A stretch of DNA of 64,000 nucleotides from an uncultured Sulfitobacter sp. (GTDB lineage Bacteria > Pseudomonadota > Alphaproteobacteria > Rhodobacterales > Rhodobacteraceae): NCBI GenBank assembly GCA_947501805.1, contig CANMXJ010000009.1:119914-183913 (forward strand), in the 5' to 3' direction. The position numbers and the translations under genes are program-made. The stretch's first letter is position 1. Every line of letters starts with the position of its first letter. Under the pieces are notes generated by a model. The model saw only the letters and a list, made by a program, of their open reading frames with translations, was not told the origin of the DNA and did no database searches. Positions 55,691-64,000 of the stretch are shown piece by piece.

Positions 55691-56049
55691 TATGTTCTCC
55701 CTATTGATCATTACTCCCCCCTTTGATGGGGTGGTGTTCTTGGTCGGCCTGAGCACTGCACCCCCGCGAATGAAATCAGACATCTCATTTCGCAGGCATC
55801 CACACAGGCGTCCGACAACATCATGTCCATTCTTATTCGAGAGAGCAATGAAATCCGACTTTCTTTCGCCAGATAAAACTACTCTCCTCACAAAGCGACA
55901 TTCTTTCCGGCCATTGCGTCAGCCCATGCTCAGTCTTTCCTTTGAACGATCTGTCCAACAAAAAGGATACAGCCACATGAATGTCCGCCGTGAGTCCAGC
56001 TTGCTGCCTTACGTTACGCAAAGCCGAAAATCATGTACCGGCAATCCGC
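55691..56049. other. Intergenic region upstream of tauA
   Basis: This 359-base stretch holds the tauA promoter and the end of the metalloprotease transcript (both minus strand). I find no convincing copy of the CTGGACYTAA-type TauR site, no terminator with a T-run and no small gene. Confidence 0.5.
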
Positions 56050-57828
56050 TTAGCCAAACCCACTTGCAAATGGATCGTCCAACACGCCAACCAACGGCAT
56101 TAGGAATGCACCACCTTCTGCGTCCTGCGCTGCCGTATGATAGTCGTTGATGGCCTCAACAGTCTTAGTGATGCTATCGGGCGTACCCTCATATAGCTCC
56201 ATTACAGCTTTCGCGACGACATCGGCATCTGTCATACCTTTGGTCACGGCGTAATACGCCCCCACATCAATCTTGTTCTCTAGATATTGCTGATCCACAG
56301 CAGTTTGCGCCGTTGGTACGGAGGGGTTTTTTGCCCCGTTCAGGATTGCCAGAATAAAGTTGCCCGGCGTGATATCAGGGTTGCTCTGCAACTCACCCAC
56401 CCAATATTCAAAGCCTTCCTGATCCGCCGTGCGTCCCAGAACATTGTCATAAACCGATGTTACAAATGCAGGTATATCGGTCAGGTTCCCTTCAATATCC
56501 AGGACAGCCTCATAGGTCTCGCGGGTTTCCCGTTGCACAAAGAAACTCGCCGCCATTTCCGGCAAGGTGAAACCCTTTGAAAACTCCGTTCCCCAGTAAT
56601 TCAGCCCAACGGCATCGGGTGCGCGGTTAAAGTAGGCGATGTACAATTCGATGATACTGCTCATTGCAGCTCCGGCCAGTCCTGCCGACCCGCCAAAGAT
56701 CGACAGATCAAACAGGTTCCCGTCAATGCCCGTATCGAAACTGAGGAACTCCATGTTCATCAGCGTATCCGTGCCATTCTGGTCCGCACGACGGTCCGTA
56801 ATCGTAGTACCGTCGGCACTCACCGTCAGCGTGTAACTACGCTGGTTACCGGAATAGTTGGCGGTATCCACGCTATCGCCACCGTCAATCACATCGTTGC
56901 CTTTGCCGCCCGTCAGCGCATTGGCCAATTGGTTGCCCGTCAACCTATCATCGCCAGAACCACCAACCGCATTTTCGATAGCGACACCAAAGGCAATCGT
57001 GTAACCGCCATGCGCAACCGTGCCGTTCTCCCGTCCGATAAAGGTCAGATATCCGCCGCCGTTGGCCTCTGTCTCCAGCGTCGCGGCGCGCAGATCAATG
57101 ACCGCATTGTCCGTCGCCGCCGAAAAATCAATCGAATCGACACCGTTATTGTCCCAGATGGTATTCAACACCGCGGTTTCGCCATAAAAAGTATCACCCG
57201 TGCCCGTGCTGGTATTTGCCCCATACAAAAGCTGCAGCGCCGCAATATCCAAAGCGCCAAAGGCTGACGGTTCTCCGGTAATCTCCAGACCGGGATGATC
57301 GACATGTGCCCCCGGTATATAGGACATCCGTGTGGCCAGTTCCGTGTTAAGGCCAAACTGCCCAAGGTCAAAATCGGTATCAACACCGGGCAACTTCGCA
57401 GGCCCGTCAAACGGATGGCTCAACCCAAGCGAATGACCAATTTCGTGGATCAGCGTGACATCATCCAGATCAACAAATTCTGTCGGCACCACGATTTTTG
57501 ACACACCGGGGGCCTGTGGAATGGAAATCCCGGTGGTGGTATCCGTGAAGCTGGCAATCTGAACAAACTCGATATTCACATTGCCGCCCAAAGGCCGCTC
57601 CTCGAACGTCAGGTTCACCACCGTCGAAATATAGCTGAACAAATCGCGCACATAGTCCCGCTGGATTTCCGACCACGCCAAGGATGTACTCAATGCGCCA
57701 CTGACATCCGCCGCATCCACCTCAAAGCCGGCACCTAGAAATGTGTAGGTGACATTACTATTCGTCAGAACATCACTCTGCTCGTAAGGGGACAGCGCAG
57801 CCAGCAGTGGTGAATTCTCAGGGATCAT
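56050..57828 (-). CDS. Serralysin-like secreted metalloprotease with RTX repeats and DUF4214
   Basis: A 592-residue protein. The metzincin zinc site is HEIGHSLGLSH (128-138), with the Met-turn in TRMSYIPG (about 170). After the catalytic domain (about 20-210) comes a short RTX region (GGSGDDRLTG, GGKGNDVIDGG; about 285-315) and then DUF4214 repeats (IELYIAYFNRAPDAVGLNYW, VYDNVLGRTADQEGFEYW; about 390-500). There is no Sec signal peptide, so type I secretion by a C-terminal signal is likely. The ATG at 57828 follows TTGGAGGAACCTGCC. It sits inside the taurine locus without an obvious link to it. Confidence 0.88.
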   Translation of the reverse strand: MIPENSPLLAALSPYEQSDVLTNSNVTYTFLGAGFEVDAADVSGALSTSLAWSEIQRDYVRDLFSYISTVVNLTFEERPLGGNVNIEFVQIASFTDTTTGISIPQAPGVSKIVVPTEFVDLDDVTLIHEIGHSLGLSHPFDGPAKLPGVDTDFDLGQFGLNTELATRMSYIPGAHVDHPGLEITGEPSAFGALDIAALQLLYGANTSTGTGDTFYGETAVLNTIWDNNGVDSIDFSAATDNAVIDLRAATLETEANGGGYLTFIGRENGTVAHGGYTIAFGVAIENAVGGSGDDRLTGNQLANALTGGKGNDVIDGGDSVDTANYSGNQRSYTLTVSADGTTITDRRADQNGTDTLMNMEFLSFDTGIDGNLFDLSIFGGSAGLAGAAMSSIIELYIAYFNRAPDAVGLNYWGTEFSKGFTLPEMAASFFVQRETRETYEAVLDIEGNLTDIPAFVTSVYDNVLGRTADQEGFEYWVGELQSNPDITPGNFILAILNGAKNPSVPTAQTAVDQQYLENKIDVGAYYAVTKGMTDADVVAKAVMELYEGTPDSITKTVEAINDYHTAAQDAEGGAFLMPLVGVLDDPFASGFG

Positions 57829-57982
57829 GGCAGGTTCCTCCAATAGGCAAATTTGAAAATCAATTCCTTGAAACAGTCTGTCCATCGCCGCTACGAGTCA
57901 ACTCGCGACACACTCATCTGGTGCGCTTGGGCCGGAACATACTCCCGCAGACCTACTGCACGAGATTTGCGCTGGACGATTG

Positions 57983-59272
57983 CTATGCGGCAGATCTGGC
58001 CTCCCGCTGGTCCAGCATCCGCCAGTAAGACATTGCAATACCCGCGCCCAGAACCTGCGGTTCCCGAAACGCATAGGGTGTGATCGGGGCCACCGGAAAC
58101 GGCAAATCCTCCAATGCCGCGCCCAAGGCCCGCCGCGCCATTTCGCGCCCCATGACAAGGCTCATCGCGACACCGCGCCCGTTATAACCCAGACCACAAA
58201 TCAATCCGGGTTGCGGTTCGTGCAAATGCGGTACGCGATCTGGTGTCAGCGCAACAAAGCCGCCCCAGCGATAACGCCATTTCACGCCTTTCAAGCTTGG
58301 AAATATCCGCAACGCATCCTTGTACAGCCACGACCAGCCACCAACACCACCCGTCGGTGTACGAAAACCGCCACCGCCATAGATAAACTGTCCACCGGGT
58401 TCGCGGCGGCAGTACATGATCAACCTGCGGGTATCCGATATCGTGTGCCCTTGAGGGCAAAGCGGGCCAAGCTGATCGCCATCCAGCGGCTCTGTGGCAA
58501 TCTGGATTGACGTGATTGGCAACACCGAGCGCTTCAAACCGCCCACCAGATTGTCCGTGTATCCATTGGTCGCAACGATTACCTTTTCCGCTGAAACGCG
58601 GTGCCCGTTGACCTGCAAGATCCAGCGCCCGTTCTCGGGGATCAACTTGCTCACGGGTGAATGACTATAGATCATTGCGCCAGCACCACGCGCCACCCGG
58701 TCCAGACCCCGTGTCAACGCCAAGGGTTGCACCGCTCCGCCACGCTGGTTCAACGTGGCAGACCCATAGCCATGCGCACCAGTCAGCCGCGTCACCTCAT
58801 CGCGGCCAACAAACTCGAACTCCGCACCCAACTTGTTCCACAGCTTTGCGTTCTCTTCTGATGTGACCCGTGCCGCCTCGCAATGATTTGCACGCAGCCA
58901 CCCTTTTTGGCGCGCTTCACACTGGATCTGGTATTTTTCGACCAACTCAAACAAATCATCTGCGGACCCCAACGCCACCTCGGCAAGCTTTTCGAAGAAT
59001 TTCGGCCCGACAGCGCGACGCAAGTCGTCCGGTTTGGACACAGGCAGCATCGGGTTGACCTGTCCCCCACTGCGCCCCGACGCCCCGTTGGCCACATCAC
59101 CAGCCTCGAAAAGCGCAACATCCGTACCTGCCTCGGCCAACATCAACGCCGCCAGAAGCCCCGTGAAACCGCCCCCCACAACCGCTACATCACAGGTTAG
59201 ATCACCCGACAACGCATCAGGCACCGATCCTTTTGGCGCTGTGATATTCCAAAACGCATCTGCTTGTTTCAT
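57983..59272 (-). CDS. FAD-dependent amine/amino-acid oxidase-like protein (DAO family)
   Basis: A 429-residue DAO-family flavoprotein. The FAD-binding motif is VAVVGGGFTGLLAALMLAEAG (29-49), followed by GASGRSGGQVNPML, where an Arg-Ser-Gly-Gly sequence typical of gamma-glutamylputrescine oxidase-like enzymes lies. The C-terminal part has LICGLGYNGRGVAMS. It oxidises an amine or amino acid, substrate unknown; its place between tauA and tpa allows the idea of a taurine dehydrogenase-like (TauY) role, but no small subunit gene is next to it. The ATG at 59272 is chosen. It is divergent from tpa. Confidence 0.78.
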   Translation of the reverse strand: MKQADAFWNITAPKGSVPDALSGDLTCDVAVVGGGFTGLLAALMLAEAGTDVALFEAGDVANGASGRSGGQVNPMLPVSKPDDLRRAVGPKFFEKLAEVALGSADDLFELVEKYQIQCEARQKGWLRANHCEAARVTSEENAKLWNKLGAEFEFVGRDEVTRLTGAHGYGSATLNQRGGAVQPLALTRGLDRVARGAGAMIYSHSPVSKLIPENGRWILQVNGHRVSAEKVIVATNGYTDNLVGGLKRSVLPITSIQIATEPLDGDQLGPLCPQGHTISDTRRLIMYCRREPGGQFIYGGGGFRTPTGGVGGWSWLYKDALRIFPSLKGVKWRYRWGGFVALTPDRVPHLHEPQPGLICGLGYNGRGVAMSLVMGREMARRALGAALEDLPFPVAPITPYAFREPQVLGAGIAMSYWRMLDQREARSAA

Positions 59273-59571
59273 CGCGGTAAATCCTTGGCTGGGTAATGCC
59301 AAGTTTCGCTGCGAACTGATCCACAAATCAAGCTCTAAAACAGCCCGATACCCCGCCTTGATTAACGCAAACCACATATACGGCGCACGTCCGCACGGCT
59401 GGTTTATTGCGGTGTTAGACGCCCTAATCGTTAGACAGCCCCCATAACTGGCGCTACGATTGGGTGCGCTCTGGCTCTACTTGATTCTCGACTTTGCCAG
59501 CAAGTGTTGAGCAACACAGTGCAAATGCGGCCTGATTTCACCTAATGCAACTCTTTCGAAAGGTCTGACCC

Positions 59572-60981
59572 ATGGACGGCAACATCAACGAAAACGATCT
59601 CTCCCGTGTTATCGAAGCAGACCGCGCCCACATCTGGCACCACCTGAGCCAGCATAAACCATACATGAACGCCGATGCCGACAAACAGGTCGACCCCCGC
59701 ATCATTGTCGAAGGCAAAGGCATGCGCGTCTGGGACCAAAAAGGCAAAGAGCACCTTGATGCTGTGTCCGGTGGCGTCTGGACCGTCAATGTCGGCTACG
59801 GCCGCGAGCGTATCGCAAACGCCGTGCGCGACCAGTTGGTCAAGCTGAACTATTTCGCAGGTTCCGCCGGTTCCATACCCGGCTCCAACTTCGCCGAAGC
59901 GCTGATCGACAAAATGCCCGGCATGTCCCGCGTCTATTACGCCAACTCCGGCTCAGAGGCGAACGAGAAGGGCTTCAAGATGGTTCGCCAGATCGCCCAC
60001 AAGCGCTATGGCGGCAAGAAGCACAAAGTCCTCTACCGTGACCGCGACTATCACGGCACTACAATCAGCGCCCTTTCGGCGGGCGGTCAGGACGAACGCA
60101 ACGCACAATACGGCCCCTTCACACCCGGTTTCGTCCGCGTGCCCCACTGCCTTGAATACCGCGCATTCGAGCAGGAAGGCGCACCGCAGGAAAACTACGG
60201 CGTCTGGGCCGCTGACCAGATTGAAAAGGTGATCCTGCAAGAAGGCCCCGACACCGTTGGCGGCCTCTGCCTTGAACCCGTCACAGCAGGCGGCGGCGTC
60301 ATCACACCGCCCGACGGCTACTGGGACCGCGTGCAGGAAATCTGCAAAAAGTACGACATCCTCCTGCACATCGACGAAGTCGTTTGCGGTGTCGGTCGTA
60401 CCGGCACATGGTTCGGCTACCAGCACTACGGCATCAAACCCGATATGGTCACAATGGCCAAAGGGGTTGCCTCGGGCTACGCAGCAATCTCCTGCCTTGT
60501 CACCACCGAAGAAGTCTTTGACATGTTCAAAGACGACGCTTCCGACCCCATGAACTACTTCCGTGACATCTCCACCTTCGGTGGTTGCACCGCTGGCCCC
60601 ACTGCGGGCCTCGAAAACATGGCGATCATCGAAGAAGAAGGCCTGCTGCAAAACACGATCAACATGGGCGACTATATGCTCGACCAGCTGCATGCGCTGG
60701 CCGACAAACATCCCGTCATCGGTCAGGTCCGCGGCAAGGGCTTGTTCCTTGGTGCCGAACTGGTCACAGACCGCGACACCCGCGAGCCTGTGCACGAATC
60801 CAAGGCCGCAGCCGTTGTCGGAGATTGCATGAACGAAGGCGTCATCATCGGCATGACCAACCGCTCTCTGCCCGGTAAAAACAACACCCTGTGTTTCTCG
60901 CCTGCCTTGATCGCCACCAAAGACGACATCGACCAGATCATCACGTCTGTCGATGGTGCCTTGGGGCGTGTGTTTGGCTAG
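59572..60981 (+). CDS. tpa: Taurine:pyruvate aminotransferase
   Basis: A 469-residue class III aminotransferase. The PLP lysine is Lys297 in TMAKGVASGY, Asp268 in LLHIDEVVCG holds the PLP ring, and YYANSGSEANEKGFKM binds phosphate. The N-terminus MDGNINENDLSRVIEADRAHIWHHLSQHKPY is characteristic of Tpa. It converts taurine and pyruvate to sulfoacetaldehyde and alanine. It is divergent from the FAD oxidase gene; the ATG at 59572 follows GAAAGGTCTGACCC. A terminator follows. Confidence 0.95.
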   Translation: MDGNINENDLSRVIEADRAHIWHHLSQHKPYMNADADKQVDPRIIVEGKGMRVWDQKGKEHLDAVSGGVWTVNVGYGRERIANAVRDQLVKLNYFAGSAGSIPGSNFAEALIDKMPGMSRVYYANSGSEANEKGFKMVRQIAHKRYGGKKHKVLYRDRDYHGTTISALSAGGQDERNAQYGPFTPGFVRVPHCLEYRAFEQEGAPQENYGVWAADQIEKVILQEGPDTVGGLCLEPVTAGGGVITPPDGYWDRVQEICKKYDILLHIDEVVCGVGRTGTWFGYQHYGIKPDMVTMAKGVASGYAAISCLVTTEEVFDMFKDDASDPMNYFRDISTFGGCTAGPTAGLENMAIIEEEGLLQNTINMGDYMLDQLHALADKHPVIGQVRGKGLFLGAELVTDRDTREPVHESKAAAVVGDCMNEGVIIGMTNRSLPGKNNTLCFSPALIATKDDIDQIITSVDGALGRVFG

Positions 60982-61002
60982 ACTGACAGCACGGCAAACA
61001 TG

Positions 61003-61033
61003 AAAAGGCTCCGCTCAGCGCGGGGTCTTTTTC
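61003..61033 (+). terminator. Terminator of tpa
   Basis: An 11-bp stem with mispairs (61004-61014 with 61020-61030) followed by a T-run, 22 bases after the tpa stop. Confidence 0.75.
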
Positions 61034-61169
61034 GTTGAAACCCTCCAAATCTCAACAAACTTTTCACAGGTCCACACAGTCACAGAACGTCTGTTTCGAA
61101 CAATCCGCCCTTGACCCGGTCGGTTTCTCCGACCCACGATCCTTCCAGAAACCAGCCTTAGGATCATCA

Positions 61170-61877
61170 ATGGACTTCATCAAACACACCGTCAAAAAGG
61201 GCGAGAACCTCACCAAGATCGCCAAGAAATACGGCTTTGCCGGTGGAGATTGGAAAAAGATCTACGACCACCCCAAGAATGCAGCCTTTCGCAAACTCCG
61301 GCCAAACCCCGATATGATTGAGCCCAAGGACACGCTGATGGTGCCAGCCAAACCCGGCAAGGAAATCGACGCAGAGGTCAAAGCGCTCGGGGCCATGCGC
61401 GTCAAATTACTGTCCATGCCGGTTTCTCTGAAGAAGATCATGATGCAGGCCCAACGCATGAACAAGGAAACCATGCGCATCTCCAAAAATGGCGCGATGA
61501 TCCAGTCCGACATTCAACAATTGCGCGGCATGCAAGCCTTGCACAGATCCGAGGTTGTCATCTTGGATAAAATGACCACGCAATGCCAAGCCGATGCCAA
61601 GTCCTGTGTCGCTGAAAGCCCTAAATCATTTGCCATTTTCCAGAAACGGCAGGAGGCACTGGCCAAACTTATCAACACCCTCAAGACAATTGATGACGCC
61701 GAAAAACATCTGCGCAGTGATCCAAAGAAAGCGATGTTTGCCGTTGATGGCCTCAATAAAGATGTCATCAAGATCACCAAACTTACCGCAGAATGGACCA
61801 AAGCTCATAACGATGCGTTAAAAGAAATTGATGCGCGTATGAAATCACTGGAAACCGAACGCAAGCAAACGATCTAG
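61170..61877 (+). CDS. LysM-domain protein with helical C-terminal part
   Basis: A 235-residue protein without a signal peptide. The LysM domain spans about 4-58 (HTVKKGENLTKIAKKYGFAGGDWKKIYDHP ... MIEPKDTLMVPAKPG), and residues 60-235 are helical, rich in Lys, Met and Gln, with coiled-coil character. The arrangement is like LysM proteins used in the assembly of phage-tail-like or envelope structures, but no such genes are near. Lack of export signal is unusual for a peptidoglycan binder. The start at 61170 is the last ATG before the domain, behind AGGATCATCA. Confidence 0.7.
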   Translation: MDFIKHTVKKGENLTKIAKKYGFAGGDWKKIYDHPKNAAFRKLRPNPDMIEPKDTLMVPAKPGKEIDAEVKALGAMRVKLLSMPVSLKKIMMQAQRMNKETMRISKNGAMIQSDIQQLRGMQALHRSEVVILDKMTTQCQADAKSCVAESPKSFAIFQKRQEALAKLINTLKTIDDAEKHLRSDPKKAMFAVDGLNKDVIKITKLTAEWTKAHNDALKEIDARMKSLETERKQTI

Positions 61878-62350
61878 CGCCGGAAGCCCCCTGCGCGAAC
61901 GCCGCACAGGACAGCAAATGCAAACAGCTGTCACGATCCGCGACCCAACGAAGGCCGATCTATCAAAGACGCCGTCCTGCCTCCCATCAATTTTACGCGG
62001 TTATCGCAATAAAGGCATAGCTTGGCCCTTCCATATGCACGTCGCATGTACGGCCAGTGTACATCATGTGACAAATTACGTTTTGGCAACGAAGAACGGC
62101 ACTTGGGCGAAATTGAACCAAAGCTCAATTTAAGTCACTGAAATGTAAAAACTTCTAATAATAACGCGCTTACGGAAATAAAATGCGTTTCTCTCAAAGA
62201 AATCGTCAAATATCCTGTTTTTGAAACCCGGAGTCTCAATTATCGTTTGAAGAATCGTCAAAACCAGATAAACTGAAAGTGCAGGCCGAGATATTCGCGT
62301 TCCGATAATGCCAGATTGAAACCAACTTCGGTCCAGTGTAGATTGCTTGA
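61878..62350. other. Intergenic region upstream of tauR
   Basis: This 473-base stretch is A+T-rich in its second half (about 62110-62290) and should contain the tauR promoter. A CTGGACCTAA-like half-site in reverse orientation (TTCGGTCCAG) lies at 62327-62336, 15 bases from the tauR start. No gene is supported. Confidence 0.5.
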
Positions 62351-63832
62351 ATGACGCTTCCCGTTGAAACTTTCTTCCTCAGCTCAGAGGCGCAGGGCAC
62401 CCTCCAACAACAGATTCAACAGATGATCGCCCAAGGCATTCTGTCAGGGCGCTTTCAGCAAGGCGAAAAACTCCCCTCAACCCGCAAACTGGCTGCCCAT
62501 CTTGGCGTCAGCCGGATCACCGTCACAATCGCCTATACAGAACTGCTGGCCAATGACTACCTCGTCTCGAAGGGTCGTTCAGGCTACTTTGTGTCCGAAA
62601 ACGCGCCACCACCGCCAAACTTTGCCGCCGCGCCAGAAGCGCAGGATGCTGTCGACTGGACGCGTGCCATCGGGCAAAAATTCAGCGGCGGGCCCGCCCC
62701 GACCAAACCACCGGACTGGGGCAAATACCGCTACCCATTCATCTACGGGCAGGCGGATCAAACACTGTTTGACCACGCCAATTGGCGCCTCTGCGCTTTG
62801 CAGGCTTTGGGCCAACGCGATTTCACGTCATTGACCACCGATTATTACGATCAGGACGATCCCCAACTGGTCGAATTTATCGCCCGCCATACCCTACCCC
62901 GGCGCGGCATAACTGCGCGCCCGGAACAGATACTAATCACATTGGGGGCACAGAATGCGCTTTGGCTCACCACCCAAGTCCTCCTGACCCAACGCCGCAA
63001 TGCGGTGCTAGAGGACCCCTGCTATCCAGCATTGCGCGATATTCTATCGCAATCGCGCTGCCATGTTTCGCCAGTGCGCGTTGATCAGGACGGTCTGCCG
63101 CCAGATGCAATCCCGCCCAAAACCGACGTGATTTTCACCACGCCTAGTCACCAGTGTCCGACCAATGCCACGATGCCCATGGCACGGCGGCGCGCGCTTC
63201 TGGATCGCGCCCGCGAGATGGATGCCCTGATCGTCGAAGATGACTACGAATTCGAAATGTCCTTTCTGAAATCGCCCTCTCCCGCACTCAAATCGCTGGA
63301 TGCAGACGGCCGTGTGATCTATGTTGGCAGCTTTTCTAAGTCGCTATTTCCCGGCTTGCGACTGGGTTATCTGGTCGGTTCAGCCCCCTTTATTCGCGAA
63401 GCGCGCGCCTTGCGTGCCGCCGTTTTGCGTCACCCGCCCGGCCACATCCAGCGCACCGCCGCCTACTTTCTGTCTCTTGGCCATTACGACGCATTAGTCA
63501 GGCGGATGGGCACCGCTCTACAGGAACGCCGCAGGATAATGGAAGAGGCGCTGGCCGCGAACAGCCTCGAGATTTCAGGGCGGGGCTATTTCGGCGGATC
63601 CTCCTTTTGGATGCGGGCACCAGCGGGGGTAAATACAGACGACCTCGCCCGACGTCTTCAGTCGAAAGGGGTGCTGATCGAACCGGGACGAGTCTTCTTT
63701 GCGGGCACGCACCAGCCCTCCAATTTCTATCGTCTAGCGTATTCATCGATCCCCAATGCCCGTATCAGAGAGGGCGTAGACCTGATCGCCCGCGAGATAG
63801 AGGAGACTGCAACGACTGGCCTTAAGGGATAA
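62351..63832 (+). CDS. tauR: MocR-type regulator TauR
   Basis: A 493-residue GntR/MocR protein. The winged helix-turn-helix (about 14-84) contains GEKLPSTRKLAAHLGVSRITVTIAYTELLANDYL, and the aminotransferase-like domain holds the PLP lysine (Lys330 in VGSFSKSLFPGLRLGY). It is predicted to activate taurine genes, as TauR does in Rhodobacter, binding taurine-derived external aldimine. It lies 92 bases before xsc on the same strand. Its last codons contain one arm of a candidate operator repeat. Confidence 0.92.
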   Translation: MTLPVETFFLSSEAQGTLQQQIQQMIAQGILSGRFQQGEKLPSTRKLAAHLGVSRITVTIAYTELLANDYLVSKGRSGYFVSENAPPPPNFAAAPEAQDAVDWTRAIGQKFSGGPAPTKPPDWGKYRYPFIYGQADQTLFDHANWRLCALQALGQRDFTSLTTDYYDQDDPQLVEFIARHTLPRRGITARPEQILITLGAQNALWLTTQVLLTQRRNAVLEDPCYPALRDILSQSRCHVSPVRVDQDGLPPDAIPPKTDVIFTTPSHQCPTNATMPMARRRALLDRAREMDALIVEDDYEFEMSFLKSPSPALKSLDADGRVIYVGSFSKSLFPGLRLGYLVGSAPFIREARALRAAVLRHPPGHIQRTAAYFLSLGHYDALVRRMGTALQERRRIMEEALAANSLEISGRGYFGGSSFWMRAPAGVNTDDLARRLQSKGVLIEPGRVFFAGTHQPSNFYRLAYSSIPNARIREGVDLIAREIEETATTGLKG

Positions 63833-63848
63833 GTTCTTTTGGTCCTAA
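63816..63848 (+). promoter_or_regulatory. Candidate TauR operator: two direct repeats before xsc
   Basis: CTGGCCTTAA (63816-63825) and TTGGTCCTAA (63839-63848) are direct repeats 23 bases apart, matching the CTGGACYTAA pattern at 9 of 10 and 8 of 10 positions. They lie 76-108 bases before the xsc start, with the first in the tauR 3' end. Confidence 0.5.
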
Positions 63849-63923
63849 CCCACGCCACCCGATCCGCCTAATTTGCCCCAAGAATAAGAATCGCCTATCC
63901 ACCATCCTTAAGGAAGTGCTGCT

Positions 63924-64000
63924 ATGAAAATGACGACAGAAGAGGCCTTTGTTAAGGTTCTGCAAATGCATGGCATTGATAATGCCTTTGGTATTATCGG
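63924..64000 (+). CDS. xsc: Sulfoacetaldehyde acetyltransferase, N-terminal fragment
   Basis: Only the first 25 codons are in the window (MKMTTEEAFVKVLQMHGIDN, then AFGIIG). This is the start of the thiamine diphosphate-dependent Xsc, which splits sulfoacetaldehyde with phosphate to acetyl phosphate and sulfite. The identity is supported by tpa, tauR and tauABC next to it. AAGGAAGTGCTGCT precedes the ATG. Genes for acetate and sulfite handling would be expected beyond the edge. Confidence 0.93.
   Translation, partial: MKMTTEEAFVKVLQMHGIDNAFGII

Noticed and set aside
59378..59571. TauR site upstream of tpa
   Set aside because: The best match, CTGGCTCTAC at 59471-59480, agrees at only about 7 of 10 positions and has no partner; a GTTAGAC direct repeat at 59414 and 59430 does not resemble the motif.
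61918..62133. Small open frame before tauR
   Set aside because: Composition and codon use are unlike the neighbouring genes, with no motif or ribosome site.
1..64000. CRISPR array, prophage or integrative element
   Set aside because: No regularly spaced repeats, integrase, phage structural genes or tRNA-flanking attachment repeats were found; the tRNA-Ala at 38928 has no repeated 3' end nearby.

Overview
The window looks like chromosomal DNA of a marine alphaproteobacterium of the Roseobacter group (Rhodobacterales). Supporting signs are the dnaX-ybaB-recR order, a TrcR/DUF1013 regulator, COQ9, a TIGR02300 acidic protein, Mcl1 of the ethylmalonyl-CoA/glyoxylate metabolism type, the imuA-imuB-dnaE2 mutasome behind an alphaproteobacterial GTTC-N7-GTTC LexA box, and a complete taurine dissimilation locus (tauABC, tpa, tauR, xsc). 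No phage, insertion sequence or CRISPR array is visible. Most of the window is core genome with small accessory pieces.

Layout. 1-1.4 kb: dnaX end, ybaB, recR. 1.5-4.6 kb: ornithine decarboxylase-like enzyme, TrcR, secreted RNase T2. 4.6-10.7 kb: quinone oxidoreductase, then an acyl-CoA ligase/thiolase pair converging on the biotin ECF transporter bioMNY. 10.4-18.1 kb: membrane protein, COQ9, PEP mutase/ICL-like enzyme, an Lrp regulator divergent from alanine dehydrogenase, MscL, GST, YtoQ, a methyltransferase and LysR. 18.1-24.4 kb: pheS, a small membrane protein and pheT, an OmpA-like protein, a decayed adenylate cyclase, rpmI-rplT. 24.6-29.1 kb: DUF4440, pyruvate kinase, DUF1244, and two tandem N-terminally anchored RTX mini-proteins. 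29.2-32.5 kb: a D-amino-acid cluster (dgcN, dgcA, D-amino acid aminotransferase, MaoC). 32.8-38.8 kb: mcl1, Lrp/LysE pair, accA, GNAT, GntR, DUF3140, YgjP-type peptidase, TIGR02300, followed by tRNA-Ala(GGC). 39.2-43.8 kb: MFS transporter, selU and an FAD-oxidoreductase/SelD fusion. 43.9-50 kb: dnaE2-imuB-imuA and MarR. 50.2-52.3 kb: DEAD-box helicase. 52.5-64 kb: taurine uptake and degradation, interrupted by a serralysin-like metalloprotease, an FAD amine/amino-acid oxidase-like enzyme and a LysM protein.

How genes work together. Taurine would be imported by TauABC, transaminated to sulfoacetaldehyde by Tpa and cleaved to acetyl phosphate and sulfite by Xsc, under MocR-type TauR. Ald regenerates pyruvate from the alanine that Tpa makes. 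SelD and SelU suggest selenium is used for 2-selenouridine in tRNA. DgcN/DgcA and the D-amino acid aminotransferase point to use of D-amino acids, plausibly from peptidoglycan. The least explained pieces are the ligase/thiolase pair beside bioMNY, the tandem RTX mini-proteins, the enlarged TauC with a periplasmic insertion, the elements between pheS and pheT, and a short intergenic repeat family that abuts start codons.
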